This document shows positions 33,217-46,600 of a stretch of DNA of 64,000 nucleotides, one piece after another. Source of the stretch: Artocarpus heterophyllus (Eukaryota; Streptophyta; Magnoliopsida; Rosales; Moraceae); assembly GCA_025403435.1 (NCBI GenBank), contig CM046354.1, positions 17,858,424 through 17,922,423 of the forward strand, given 5' to 3'. Below the pieces are notes generated by a model. The model saw nothing but the letters and a program-made list of their open reading frames with translations. It was not told where the DNA came from and did no database searches. The stretch's first letter is position 1; each line of letters opens with the position of its first letter. The position numbers and the translations under genes are program-made.

Positions 33217-34770
33217 CACTACAACAAATTTGAGATTATACGACCTTTATTTAATGACCGGTTCTAAAAACCGTCATGATAAGGGAAAAAAATGTGGCAA
33301 GTTACGCCCGCAAGACGAAAACCATTTGTAAGTAAGTGCGGGAGCTATCATGATGGTTTTTTAAAAAACTGTCGTGGTAGGTTAAGCATACCACAATGGT
33401 TTTTAAAAAAACCATCGTGGTAGCTCCCCCTACCACAACAGTTTTAAAAAAACCGTCGTGGTAGCTTACTTAAAAGCCCTTTTCCCACTTCAACAATCAA
33501 ACACAAATCAAAAACTTACATCTCAAATACGAACACAGACCCTTTTGAATCAGCTGCTGCCATCCTCTTCGCCTCCACTCTCCTTAATCTCATTCCAAAT
33601 TGTAAGTTTTTGTTAGAAATTGATAAATTGTTGCTGATTTGTTGTTTAATTAATCCAAAATTGATAATTTGTTGTTGGATTTGTTGGCTTATTCTATGAT
33701 TATGTATTGTGGATTATGTGTATGATATATTTGTTTTATAATGGGTATGTATAATTTGTTTTTTGTCTTATGATTATTGTATTGTGGATCATAGGATTGG
33801 ATCGATATTTTTGTGCATATAAGTATATATATAATATGTGAATTTATTTTTAATTAAATATTTTGTGTTTATTATTTCGATTTTGGACTTGCAAAATGGA
33901 TAGGAAATGGATGGGGGATTTTCTAATTATCTAGAGAATATGTGAATGGTGTAAAAGAGCTCTTGAATTTTGCCAAAAGTCATGCCAATGGTGATATAAT
34001 TCAGTATCCTTGTGTCAATATAGAAACCATAGATTGCATCCAATTCCAATTGTTAGAGGATATTTACTTCGAAATGGAATTATAAGTAGTTATCAAACGT
34101 GGCATTTTCATGGCGAGTCTAATTTCTATCCAACTTGAATAAGTAAAGACAAGGAAGCTATTGTGATCACGACAATATCGCTGACATGGTCAAAGATTTG
34201 GAAGAACACTTCATGCACTTCAAATTCTAGTTTCATAAAGCTTTTGAAATTTTTAGGAAGGCTTCTACTAGAGGTTAATAAATTATCAACTAGCATGTAC
34301 GAGGCTAAGAAGACTTTGAGCACTTTGGGAATGGATTATGAGAAAATTCATGCTTGTAAAAATGATTGTGTTTTTTATAGGAATGAGTATGAGGACGAGA
34401 ATTATTGTTTGGTTTATCAATAAGCAAGGTGGAAGAATGGAAAGGAGCCAAAAGATAGTAAGAATAGAATGCCAAAGAAAGTACTATGGTACATTCTATC
34501 GGTACTACGTTTGAGGCATTTATCCGGAAACCCAAAACATGCCAAAAACCGTTCCCTAGAAATGGTCATAAAAAATGATATTCCACAACAGTTTTTATAA
34601 AAACCGTCATGTACCGTTGACCTTATACGACATTTTTTATAAAACCATTGTGGAAGGTCAACATTACACGACAACAGTCGTGTAATGTGACACCTTCCAT
34701 GATGGTTTTTACAAAAACTGTCATGGAAGGTGCCATTTCCTCTAAAAAATTTTGAAACGCGTGCCCCCCC
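33217..34770 (+). mobile_element. CACTA (En/Spm) element, right terminus lost in the gap
   Basis: The left terminus reads CACTACAACAAA at 33217, the standard CACTA end. Subterminal arrays of hairpin-forming repeats follow (TGATGGTTTTTTAAAAAACTGTC and ACCACAATGGTTTTTAAAAAAACC, 33240-33460), and the related array ACAGTTTTTATAAAAACCGTCATG is near the other end (34570-34735). The interior 33900-34430 carries a decayed transposase N-terminus. The right TAGTG end would lie in the N gap at 34771. Confidence 0.65.
33900..34425 (+). pseudogene. Decayed CACTA (TNP2-type) transposase fragment
   Basis: Fragments in several frames match CACTA transposase features: EYVNGVKELLNFAKSHANGD and YPCVNIET (transposase-associated zinc-binding region), and YEAKKTLSTLGMDYEKIHAC followed by KNDCVFYRNEYED, the TNP2 start. 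Stops and frameshifts lie between them. The DDE catalytic core is absent. Confidence 0.6.
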
Positions 34771-34870
34771 NNNNNNNNNNNNNNNNNNNNNNNNNNNNNN
34801 NNNNNNNNNNNNNNNNNNNNNNNNNNNNNNNNNNNNNNNNNNNNNNNNNNNNNNNNNNNNNNNNNNNNNN
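34771..34870. other. Assembly gap (100 N)
   Basis: Exactly 100 N, the usual placeholder for a gap of unknown size. The left flank ends in a C run, and the right flank begins with a CT microsatellite (34871-34928). Features on the two sides may not be truly adjacent. Confidence 0.98.
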
Positions 34871-35397
34871 ACTCTCTCTCTCTTCTCTCTCTCTCTCGGC
34901 AGCCTCTCTCTCTACATCTCTCTCTCTAATTTTTGAAACCACATTCGAATCCAAGCTTCGGAACAGCAAGGAGGAAGCTCGGGGACGTGATTCGGCAACC
35001 GAGAACGCGGATTGAAGCTTCGATTCGAGGTTAGATTCGAAATTTCTAAACTTTTTACAAAATTTTCAATTTTGTGTGTTTTTGAAATCTAAGTTTGTTT
35101 AAGCTTAGAAAACCGTGGATTTGTGTTAAATGAACTTAGAACAACTAGAATCTAAGCCTAGATTGAAGAAAAACGGATTGGATTCAAGATTTTTCATTTT
35201 TCTCCTTTTTTCTCATTTTTGGATTTTTGAGGATTTCGAGTTTAAATGTTGTTTAAATGATTCCAAACATGTTCTAGAATGTTTTTCTATCAATTATAGT
35301 TGTTTTTCATGCCTGGGATTTGAGAAAAACAGGTTAGAAACAAGATTTAGATTTTGGGGATCGAGAAACCCGTGGCTGGGATTTCTGGGTTTTCCCA

Positions 35398-35545
35398 GTT
35401 CGGCAGGCCGAAGTTCATGTTCGGCAGGCCGGAGTGATGATCGGCAGGCCGGTGTTCTTCCGACCGGCAGGCCGAATCTGGAGAAATGTTCGGCAGGCCG
35501 AACTTTGCTTTCGGCAGGCCGAAGCAGGGCGTCCGACAGGCCGAC
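35398..35545. repeat. Array of palindromic CGGCAGGCCGA motifs
   Basis: Seven copies of (T)TCGGCAGGCCGA(A) or close variants within 150 bp, at irregular spacing. The core TTCGGC-AG-GCCGAA is an inverted repeat, so each copy can fold on itself. GC content is far above the surroundings. It lies in the LTR. Confidence 0.8.
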
Positions 35546-36586
35546 CGAGGCATGGAAAATTTTGTGATTTTTACCCGTTTTCACTGTTTTGAACCCTGAT
35601 TTAAATCCCAACCTTATAGGATGATTTTAATGATACAAATGGCACACTAGGACATCATGAAATGATTTAGTAACATAGAATGTCTCGAACTAGATATTGA
35701 TTGACTTAGTTTGTATCTAGGATCGTTCGTGGTTCCGTGGAGCTAACGTATAGCGGACCGGGATTACGGTGTGGGGTACCGGCACGAGTATTGAGGTAGG
35801 ACTTCTATCCTATTTCTTTGGTAGCCTGGTTTTGAAATGATTTGGCTTTGAAAATGATTTCTATCAAAATGTTTTCAACGGTTGTTTGAAAATGGTTTTA
35901 TCGGTTATATTTTAATATACCGTGATTATGAAATAAACTTCATAATAAATGTAACTGACAACACTCGGTAATTGGGTTTTGAATGACAATGATAATAAAC
36001 ACTAAGGCATGATGCCATATCAGAGATCGGGTTGTGTAGCGATCGACCTTGGGGGCAGGTCCCGAAACCCAGCTGGGCCACTACGGTGGTGATATCATGG
36101 TATGCCTAGGTAAAAGTAAATTGGTGTTTTGATTTGACGAGTAGACTGTTCTGTGTCAGGACGGTTCTACTCAAATTGTTTATTTATTTATTTATTTAAG
36201 TTTCCTTTGAATAACTTCTAATAATGCTGTGTTCCTTTGCGTTAAACTATTTTTATAAAACATAGTCCTACTGAGCCTTTCGCTCACGTTTTATCTGTTT
36301 TAAATTCCCCCCTTCTAGGTGGTTTCCCATTTAGGTTTGGAGAAGATTCTTCGGACCGAACTCAGGAGCAATAGGAGAATTTATTTACATTCTGTATTTA
36401 TTAATCAAGGCATGTAAGACTTAACTTTATTTGTACTTGGACTGTAATTGTATTTGTGATATTGTCAGATCCATGCGTGTGCACAAGTTGTGGGTTGTGG
36501 AACCCATATTCGCGGTTTTTATTTAATTATTATTATTTGCTAAATATTTATAAGCTCTTTTATAAAATGTGGTGGAAAATTCTCTT

Positions 36587-36744
36587 TATTTCTTACTTAA
36601 TTGGATTTTTAAACTCTTAATTTCAATTAAATTCTCTTTTAATTAATCTAAATATTCTACCACGTTATTTCTTACTTAATTGGATTTTTAAACTCTTAAT
36701 TTCAATTAAATTCTCTTTTAATTAATCTAAATATTCTACCACGT
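36587..36744. repeat. Perfect 79-bp tandem duplication
   Basis: Two identical units, 36587-36665 and 36666-36744, starting TATTTCTTACTTAATTGG and ending CTACCACGT. No differences were seen, which indicates a recent event. Confidence 0.9.
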
Positions 36745-36794
36745 CACCTCCTGTACTCCGGGGTGAGGGTACGAGGGTTGGGCAGGGTGTGACA

Positions 36795-37673
36795 GTCGTC
36801 GACGAGGGTTGGGCAGAGGAGGAGGAGAGGGTAAGGGTTCTGTGTTTGTTGAAGAAAGAAGAAAAAAAAGGTCAAAAATAAGTAAATTTTTTCACAGGAC
36901 TTTAGATATTTTTGGAGTACATGGTACAATATTTTGTTTGGTAGCGTCAACGCTTAGCCAGCCTTTAACAGTCTACCGAGCAGCTCCTCCCACTCGCTTT
37001 GTTTTTCTTACTCATTAGTTATAGTCCTTTAGTTGGAAAGTATTTCTGCTTCCGGTCGATGTGGGACTCTAACCCGCAGTCGATTATTTAGAAATATTAT
37101 TCTTTGCTTGTCAATAAAATTATTCAAGAAGCTTTGCTCTCTCTTTCCCAAAATGCTTTGCATTGAATTGTGAATATGTGACTTCTTATTTAGGAGAAAA
37201 TTTTTAGTTACTTAAGTTAATCCTGGAAACCATGGATTTAGATTTTACAGTTAAAAAAATCATCATTAAAAGTCGGTTCAACTTGCATAATATTGTAAAC
37301 TCTAAATAATCATCAATAAAAACCCAAGCCGTTCATTAAATCTGAGGCAAACAACCGGTTCAACTTGTCTTGTTATTTAGATATGCTTATTTAGCAAATT
37401 CTAATTCCAGTAATCTATGAGGGAGGAAAAGAAAAGGCATATAAAGAATCGCACTACAAGTACAAGTTAATAGCTCATGATTCATTGGATTTCATAGCTC
37501 TGTTGCATATGATTTATTGCATTACATTTTACAACAAGAAGCCTAAGTACACTACTATAACCAAACCTGAACGCGCTAAAAAAATTGAGACATGATAAAT
37601 CAACTATAAGTCTACAAGTATTGCCTTGCAAAAAATGCAGGCATCATTTTGGTTGTGAAAAATCGAGTGTGTT
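36795..37673. other. Intergenic DNA between the LTR and the 3' end of the SULTR4 gene
   Basis: No supported gene. A second copy of CGACGAGGGTTGGGCAG (near 36798) repeats the LTR-end sequence GTACGAGGGTTGGGCAG. The part closest to 37674 is the 3' UTR and downstream region of the SULTR4 gene. Confidence 0.5.
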
Positions 37674-40600
37674 TTACGCCTTTCGAGGCAAGAGTGGCTC
37701 CAGTTGAGGGTCATTGTCTTCTGAAACTGACGATCTTAGGTATCCAGACTCTAACTGAACAGTTGATGAGTCCTCTGCTCTTTGCTTCAGCAACCTCTGA
37801 ATGAAACTTGGTTTCTCCCCTATGCCATGGTCAGCAGTTCTCGAAGTTTCTTTATATCCTTGAACATACTGAAGGCAGATTTGGACAGCATCGTGAACTC
37901 TCACGAAATACCACTCCTTACCGATCATCTCTACAACACCTGATCTTGATAAGGTTAGTAGAACTTCTGGGTTGGGATTGGAAATGGCAATCTGTGTAGA
38001 AAGAAAACAGTCGGTTTGTCAACGTCAATGATGGTTTACTAGTAGTGATCTTGACAAATTTACGACAGACCAGAAAGGTTATAGAAAAACGTCACTTGAA
38101 AGAGATTCGACCTGGATGTCCCGCATCTTGTATTCTAGATGCAAGTCTTTTAAAGCTTGAACGGCACTGGAGTCTATAGATGTAACAGCTGCAAGCAAAG
38201 AAATAATTTAGAACGCAAGGTATAATTGGTAGTGGACCACAATTCAAACCTCCAGTAGATGAATCCTCTAAGCAAGTTCAGCAGTTACGACGATAAATTT
38301 ATAACCAGGACAAAATTCTTTCGGACATGGGAGCAATAAAATTAGACTTTTGAAGGAATTCATACAAGAAGATGACTCATAATCACATATAGGCTGATAC
38401 AAGAAAACGTTATCTATTACGAATATCTGTGAAATTATGATAATTTTTCATGCCTTTACTGTCAAGTGCAAGCGCCTACCAAACCGAAATTGTGTAAAAG
38501 AGTAAATACATAAACATATAAATAGCTCAAAAAGGGTATCAAGACCTACGCATGTCTACAATGTGCAAAGGTATACCCAACTATTGTCACAAGAAACAAA
38601 GATGATGAACCTATGGTCATTGGTAACCAAAATCACTCATTTTTGGAAGCTGGAAACTCACTTACTGTGGCATGCTTTCAAACTAGACGGTTAGCGTTCT
38701 GTTTATGCCTAGATGCTTTTCGGCATACACCATATTTCATAAGCTAGAATACAAAACAGGATAAATAAGACTTACGCGACATCTCGAAAATCAAAAAATA
38801 AATTCTTTCAACTTCTGGTCCACGTCTAAGACATCCATCAACATCAGCTACGTATTCACGTAACCTGACAAAGAGATCTGGATGATTTAGATCCTTTTGT
38901 TGGAAAGTTAAGTAATTACAGCTATAGATCTTGGATATGAACCCAGCTAGTAGCAAAAGGGCATAGCAAGGGGCATTATAAATGGACTTCATCAAACCAC
39001 GAAAAGATTAAATCTTTTACCTGTCTTTTATGTAACTTATGTTTGCGAAGTAAATAGGGGCATCAACCCGTACAATCACAATTCCATTATAAGTGTACGC
39101 TTCAGGATACTGTCTAACGTTTCTATAAACAGTAGTTCCTGGAAGACACCCCAACACAGCTGCAGTATACATAAAACCGTAAAATAGGTATTCAAATGAC
39201 CAAAAAAAAAAAAATCCATGACTAAAATATGATTACAATCATAAACAAATGATAATTCTTGTGCTCATAGGTGAGATCTTTACCTCTAAAACCATAGAGG
39301 AGATCTCATTTGATGGCACAAGGCATTGGCAGATGTTCTCTAAGTTTACAAACAAGGAGGGTCAAAGTTGAATATCTAAGCACAATAAACAAATAAGATA
39401 AAAGAATGCCAATGGAAAGGCTTTGATAGGCGAGGGTTAGTCAGGAGAAGGGCATTACTGGTGAATAAGGCAATGAACCAGATGAAGTGGTTCTAGAAAT
39501 TGTAGAAGGAGAAGTATAACATTCAATTTTCAAATTATATATAATACTACCATTCAGCTTAGAGATAACGGCAAATGATACAGACAACAATGAAGACGAT
39601 CGTTTAGACTTGCCACATCATCAGGAATAGGAAGACAGAAATTTGAAGCAATTAAAAAAGCCAAATAAGTTTTAATAGAAGATCATGAAATTCAATCGCT
39701 GAGAAAACTTTGCTTATAGAATAAAAGGATCAAAGTTTATCCGCTTACCAATGTGTGGTTTTGCCGACTCATGGATGACAAAAGCAAGAGAACAACCAAC
39801 CTGCAATGCCAAAAAAAATTATAATTGGAAAGATAAACTCAAGCAGTATTACAAAGATACTAATGAAATGAAAAATCACATTTTCAGATACAGGATGTCC
39901 TCAGGTTACGCTCATTAACAATTTATACCAAGAACATGCACAAAAACTCCAGATATACGGTCAGCCTGAAACTAAAGTCCCGGCAGAATATTCCGGTCAA
40001 TGTTTTATAGAGAAAAACTTTTGATAGTAAATGTTGTAGTTAACCTTTTTTGCTCTTGGATGTGAGATGGGAGCATTTAGACGCTAAGAGAGAAATAGAC
40101 CTGCTCAAAATATTTTGCCAAAGATATCTTGTGCATATCCATCTATGTACCAATATGACTGCACCAAGCACTCACCCCAATAAGGACACCGATCTCAATG
40201 CCAAGAAATAAGGTCGTAGTGGCAGTGATGGTCCAAAGAAGAAAATCCTTCTTATCTACACGCCATAGAAAGATGGCCTCCTCGTAATCCACCTGCAATT
40301 CATGAGAATGACACCTGAAAAGTGTTGGCAATAAATTGCTTAAGTTTTCTTATGAACCTAAGCCCCTAGCAAGAAGAAACAGCATAATGCCGACACAAGA
40401 AATCGCATATTCAGCAATAATTCTTGACACAAGAAATGGTTTTTCTCAGTGATAATTCTCAACTATGGCTTTCTCCAACTGTAACCAAAACATCTTGCAA
40501 TGTATATATGGTCAAACTTGCGGTCTTCTAAATCCTTTAATACTTTACATCGCTCGGCAACAACAAATCCCCCCTAACAAAGCTGGATGGTACTTCCATA

Positions 40601-43600
40601 CGGAGTTAGAAAGAATGACTGCATATGATAAGAACCACGACCTAGAGGAAAACCATCTGAGACTGTATTGAACAAATAAACTGATATTGTCTACTGATTA
40701 TATTGAAAGAAATGGAAAATACAAGATAGTTCAGAGCATTCGAGAGGCTCTGATATCTCCCAATGAGCTAAGCTCCTCAACACACTCAGTACTTGCCTAC
40801 TGACCTTCTCTACACTCCCCCCCTTTATTCTAATTCTGACTTCACAAATTCTCACATCCCATAGAACTAACAAAATTAACAATTTCACCTCTATAGTAAT
40901 AAACACCATAACAAACTAACCACCAAGTAAATATAGGGATCCTATCAGCATATTCTCTACAAATAAAGTAAAATGTAATAATATCTTTCTTATTTCAAAT
41001 AAATTTTCAGGTTGTGACAAGTGGTGATCAGTATCCAAGGGCATTGATCCTAGTCTCATCATAACTAATAAGTAGCATAGAAGAATACTCTCCTAGCTAA
41101 ATGACAATACGTCCAAAATCCCTAAATCAGAGATTAACAATATACCTGAATGAATAGAAAATTCACTGGTCTATACGTAAATGACCATGGCAACATAACC
41201 TTTTATGACGGAATGGTACAACACTCACCAAGCCCATAACAACAGAGATCACAATGGCGGCAAGGGCACACTGGAAGAGAAAAAAAAATCACAAAATTAG
41301 CCTTCTAACTAAAAGCAATTTCCCAGAATTTGGAAGAATGAAGTGAATGAGGAGAAAAAAATAATTTATTTAAAAACCAATATCATGAAACAAGGCATGA
41401 CAAACATCATTGATGTAATGAAACAAGGCAAAGGGCTTTTTTGAACCATGACTGAACAAAGGATATGGCCGCAGTTGCCATAAAACACAGCTCAGTAAAT
41501 TCGTTAACCTGGGGTATGTACTTAAACAAGGGAGTCAAAAACAAAAGTGCACAGCCCATTATAATTCCTGTAACAAGTCCTGATAGTCCTGTTTTTGCCC
41601 CACTTTCATGACCGACAGCTGATCTAGAAAAGGCACCTACAAGTTGCATTAGAAAAAAATATATATATGTGAACCTCTTTTCATATGATGCTTGTTGTAA
41701 TACATGTGAAATGAAACTTTAAAAATTCAAAGGCATAAAAAGTCTTCCAAACTTAATCTTGAATATGAATCACAGATGCAGCTTTTCAAATCTTGAAGAA
41801 ATCTCACCTGTTGAAGGGTATGCTGAGAAAAATGAACCCAAAACATTTGCAACACCAAGACCGAACAACTGCAAGACAAAAAGAAAAAAAAAAAGGAGCT
41901 CACTCAGATTTCAAATAGCACTTTTTTGCCTTCACTATATGATCATACCTACCACTAGAACTTTATTCGTCATCTTTGGATCATAATTCTCAAAACCATA
42001 TGAAGTATAAGAAGGTTCACAGAATGGAAACTGCTTACAAGGAGCAGAACAGAAAAAGAAACCACAAATGACAGGGGCTTCTGTGACATTTTATCGAAAA
42101 AACTTTGGTCCTTTTTATTCATGGAAAGAACTGCTGATTGAGCACAATAACATATAAAGCAAAAATTTAAGCAGCTATAAGCTATTAATGAATAGAAAAT
42201 TCATGAGAGAAACAACAAGTAGACTTAAGTAAAGTGGAAAACATGGTTTGAACTACATGCCAATTGGCAAGTAAGATTTTGGATCCCATAATGGAAAATA
42301 AGAAAGTATGTAACCGAAATCCTACATCCAGAAACCATGCTCAATTTTGATGTTCAAAAGTGCAGAAACTACTGTGTTTGTGGTCTTAACAATTCTCAGG
42401 TTATAGGCGATAACAGAATGTCAAGATCAATAGGTATACGTGGTTCCATCTATTTAAGAGCGTACCTCTTGATTTGAGTCTAACTCGTATCCATTCTTTG
42501 CTGCTAATGCTTTTGCAATACCCACAGATTCCTGAAGTTCAAAAATGTAGTTACATGGAACTTATAATCGTAAACCAATTGGAGAGGGAACCAAATGGCA
42601 ACAGCCGACATAATTTTTCTTACCAAAATAGCAACACCCGTAATGAGCAGAGCAGTTGGGATCAAGGACGTGATGTATCCAAAACCTTTAGGAATGGAAA
42701 ATTTCGGAAGTCCTTGGGGTATATCTCCTACCTAATAGAGTAACCACCATCCTTTGTCAGCTACTATCGAGTTGTCATTACTTAAAGTGACACTAAAATT
42801 ATCCCAGAGAAATAAAATTCAGGTCCAACCTAAAGAAACATTTAAAAAGGAACTTTATGCAATGATTAGCATATCCCACATTAATGATGAGTTAGCATTT
42901 AGACAGCACCATATTAGATTCTGATATTATAATCTTGAATTCCAATCTCTCCATAGCCTGAATGGTGCCCTTTTGCCATCCATTATTAGGAGAATAATGA
43001 CCTACTGATTCTCTATCACTTTGCTAGATGACAAATTTGTAGCTTATGCACCAAATGTTATTCTAGTTTGGATGCATCATTTTCTGACAAGGATGTTTCA
43101 TTCCTCAATAAGCATAAATTAGACAGTATTTTCAACCAAATCTTACAAAACCCAATAAATTAAAAGTGACTCTGATATAGGTCTTCTTACCAGTGATATC
43201 GAAGATGGATGAAATATTTTCACAAAAGTTGTGCCCACAACAACTCCTGTAAGTGGACCAGCTGCTCTCAGGAATCGTAGACATTTCCTTGATTTTCCCT
43301 AAACGTGGATTATCAAAGTTATAACCAGAATCATGGTGAAGAATTAATTCTACCACAAATAAAAGGATAAGATCATACCAAATGTTTCATGACGGGAAGT
43401 ATTGGAAGTATAATCGATCCCATAACAAAAGGGGGCCACAAAAACTACAAATTAAAAACCTCCTGCGGTTAGAATTAATTGATAAGTGAAACCGTAAACA
43501 GTGTATTAAATAGATATGCAGACGTAGGTTGATTTGCAGGTGCTGTTTGTAGTAAAGAGTAAAAATGACAGAGTTATTGCGAAGATTGCAATATCAAACT

Positions 43601-46600
43601 CATGTATCAACACCATATAAAAGTTATACCACTTAAGAATATAAAGCTTACCCCATCTGCTCCCTCTATGATGCTCTTGACCAATGGTATGATCTTGCCG
43701 CTTCGTTCTATATCGTATCCCAAAAAGTATTTCACCTGAGATAATGCAATGACAATGGCTGAAGCAGTTGTAAAGCCAGAAATCACAGAGTGACTGATGA
43801 AACGAAGAAGCCATCCAAGCCTGGAAATGCAAAAAACACATTTCAGGTGAAGAGCTCAAGGACCCAAGATTAGTCAAGCTCATATAGTTTAGCATTTAGA
43901 TGCATAGCGCATACATAGATACATACAGACATAACACACGCACACTGAACAACCTGCAGTGTAAGAGAGCTTAGAGAGATTTGGGAAACACAAGATTGAA
44001 AGTGTATGATAAAATTTTTCTTGTAATATGTATTAATTTTTTTCATAATAGTGAAATCTGCAACGGCAAAAATGAAATGTTATTTTAAATTTAGACGAAC
44101 ATGTATACAAATTTGATGTTATTTTTTTTTTTTTTCTACAATTATTCGTTCTTGGTGTTCTTAGAACTAAAAGGCGCCTAATTCTCCAATAACTAGTATC
44201 AGAGCGAAGATTCGGGTCAAGAATGATGACGGAAGAAGAATGGTCAGTTACCGATATCACCAAATTTGATTATTCGGATTTTTCCTATTGGAGAATGCAA
44301 ATGGAAGACTACCTTTAAAGTAAAAAATTGCACTTGCCCTTGGGTAATAAGCCCAAAGACATGAAAGATGAGGAGTGGACTCTCTTTGATAGACAGATGT
44401 TAAGTGTGATCCGTTTAACCTTGTTAAAGAATGTGGCCCACAACGTAGCAAAGGAGAAGATCACAACAGGGATGATGGAGGCCTTGTTAGACATGTATGA
44501 GAAGCTCTCGGCCAATAACAAGGTACACCTCATGAAGAAGTTCTTTAATTTAAAAATGCTTAAAGGTGCCTCGGTGGTAGAACATCTGAATAATTTTAAT
44601 ACCGTTCTAAGTCAATTGGTCTCAATGGAGATTAAGTTCGATGATGAGATCAATGCCCTAATCCTTTTGGCCTCGTTACCGAATAGTTAGAAACCCATGA
44701 GGGTGGCCATTAGTAATTTGATTGGGAATGCGAAACTGAAGTTTGTTGATGCTAAAAATTCTATTCTGGTAGAAGAAGTTTAGAGAAAGGATTCTAGTGA
44801 AGCCTTAACGTCGAACTCTACCCTTAATGTGGAAAATATGGACAGGAAACTTAAGAGGCATTCCAACAAGGATAATGACAAAAAGGGTAAGTCGAGGAAC
44901 GGGAGAAGCAAGTCGAGGAACGATAGGATTATGGAGTGTTAGAATTGTGGAAAAATTGATCACCTGAAAAAGAATTGCAGGGCTCCAAAGAAGAATAAAA
45001 ACAAGAATAATGACGCCGTAAACGCCACCACTGAAGAGGCACAGGATGCCTTACTCTTGTCTGTTGACAATTCCCTTGATTCATGGGTGGTAGATTTAGG
45101 AGCATCGTTCCACACCACTTCACAACGTGATGTCTTAGAAAATTATGTTGCCAGAAATCATGGTAAGGTTTATCTTACTGACGGTGAACCTTTGGATATC
45201 GTTAGCATTAAAGATGTCAGTTTAAAAATGCCTAATGGGTCTGTGTGGAAGATTCATAAGGTGAGACATGTACCCAAACTGATGCACAACTTGATTTCAG
45301 TATGGCAACTGGGTGACGAATGATATAATGTAATCTTCAATTGTGGAGGTTGGAAAGTAACAAAGAGAGCTATGGTCGTTGCTCGGGGACGTAAAGCTGA
45401 AATTCTCTACATTAATTCCAGTTGCAAAGATACCATAGCATTTGTTGACTCTACTGCTAATACTGCACTATAGCACCATAGACTCGGGCATATGAGCGAG
45501 AAAGGAATAAAGATGCTTTGCTGTAAAGGAAAACTGTCAGGATTAAAAACTATTGATCACAAGTTTTGTGAAGCCTGCATCTTTGGCAAGCAAAAGAGAG
45601 TTAGTTTCTCAAAGACAAGTAGAGAGCCTATGTCCAAGAAGTTAGAGCTAGTTCACACTGATATGTGGGGACCTTCGACGGTGACTTCTATTGGTGTTGC
45701 TAGTTACTATGTGATTTTTATTGATGACTCAAGCAGGAAGGTATGGATTTACTTTTTGAAAAACAAATCTGATGTCTTTGATACTTTCAAGAGATAGAGA
45801 GCTATGGTGGAGAATAAGACAGATTTGAAGGTGAAATGCTTACAGTCTGACAATGGGGGAGCGTACATAGATGATGATTTCAAGCAGTACTGTGCTAAGA
45901 ATGAAATAAAGATAAAGAAAACTATTCCAAGGAAACCACAACAAAATGGTGTAGTTGAGAGGATGAACAGGACTCTGAATGAGCGTGCCAGAAGATGAGG
46001 TTACATGCTAGACTACTAAAGTCGTTTTGGGCTAAGGCAATTAACATCGCAGCTCATTTGATCACTAAAAGTCCATCCATACCATTGAAGTTCAAGCTAC
46101 CAGAAGAAGTGGAGAGCAGTAAAAAGGTTGACCTCTCTTACTTGAAAGTATTTAGTTGTGTTTCTTATGTTAATATTGACTCTACTGCTAGAAGTAAACT
46201 CAATGCAAAATCTAAGAAATGTTTTCTGTTGACTATGGTGGACTTAAGTTTGGTTATCGTTTCTAGGATGACCAAAATCAGAAGATTATCAGGAGCAAAA
46301 ATGTGATCTTCAATGAAGATGTTCTGTATAAGGACAGAGACAGCACTGACTCCAGAAGTTCAGGTTCTGAAGATAAGAAGCCTGATGTGATTCCATTGAA
46401 GGATCTTCCTATAGTGGAAGTGCAGAATTCAGAAGTTGAAGACCAAGAAAACATAGCTCCAGAAGAAAACTAGAGCAGTCCTGCTACTCCAATTAGGATA
46501 TCTAGCAGAACCATCAGACCATCGTAGAGATACTCCCTTTCACTGTATTATATTTTGTTAACCGACAGAGGTGAACTGAAGAGTTATGATAAACTTGTGC

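Larger units (their letters stand above)
34871..36794 (+). repeat. Gypsy-type LTR, left end in the gap
   Basis: Non-coding DNA ending TGTGACA at 36788-36794. Typical LTR landmarks are GTGGAGCTAACG ... ACCGGCACGAGTATTGAGGTAGG (35738-35797), CTGAGCCTTTCGCTCACGTTTTAT (36270-36293) and a TGTACTTGGACTGTAATTG stretch. The same landmarks recur inverted at 58840-59540. No coding domain follows on the right. It may be a solo LTR or LTR fragment of a chromovirus-like gypsy family. Confidence 0.5.

Noticed and set aside
35130..35611. Overlapping open frames on both strands around 35.1-35.6 kb
   Set aside because: The frames stay open because of the repeated CGGCAGGCCGA motif; they lie in LTR DNA and show no protein domain.
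40465..40671. Plus-strand 68-residue frame within SULTR4
   Set aside because: Lies in intron 11, antisense to the gene, without motif or splice support.
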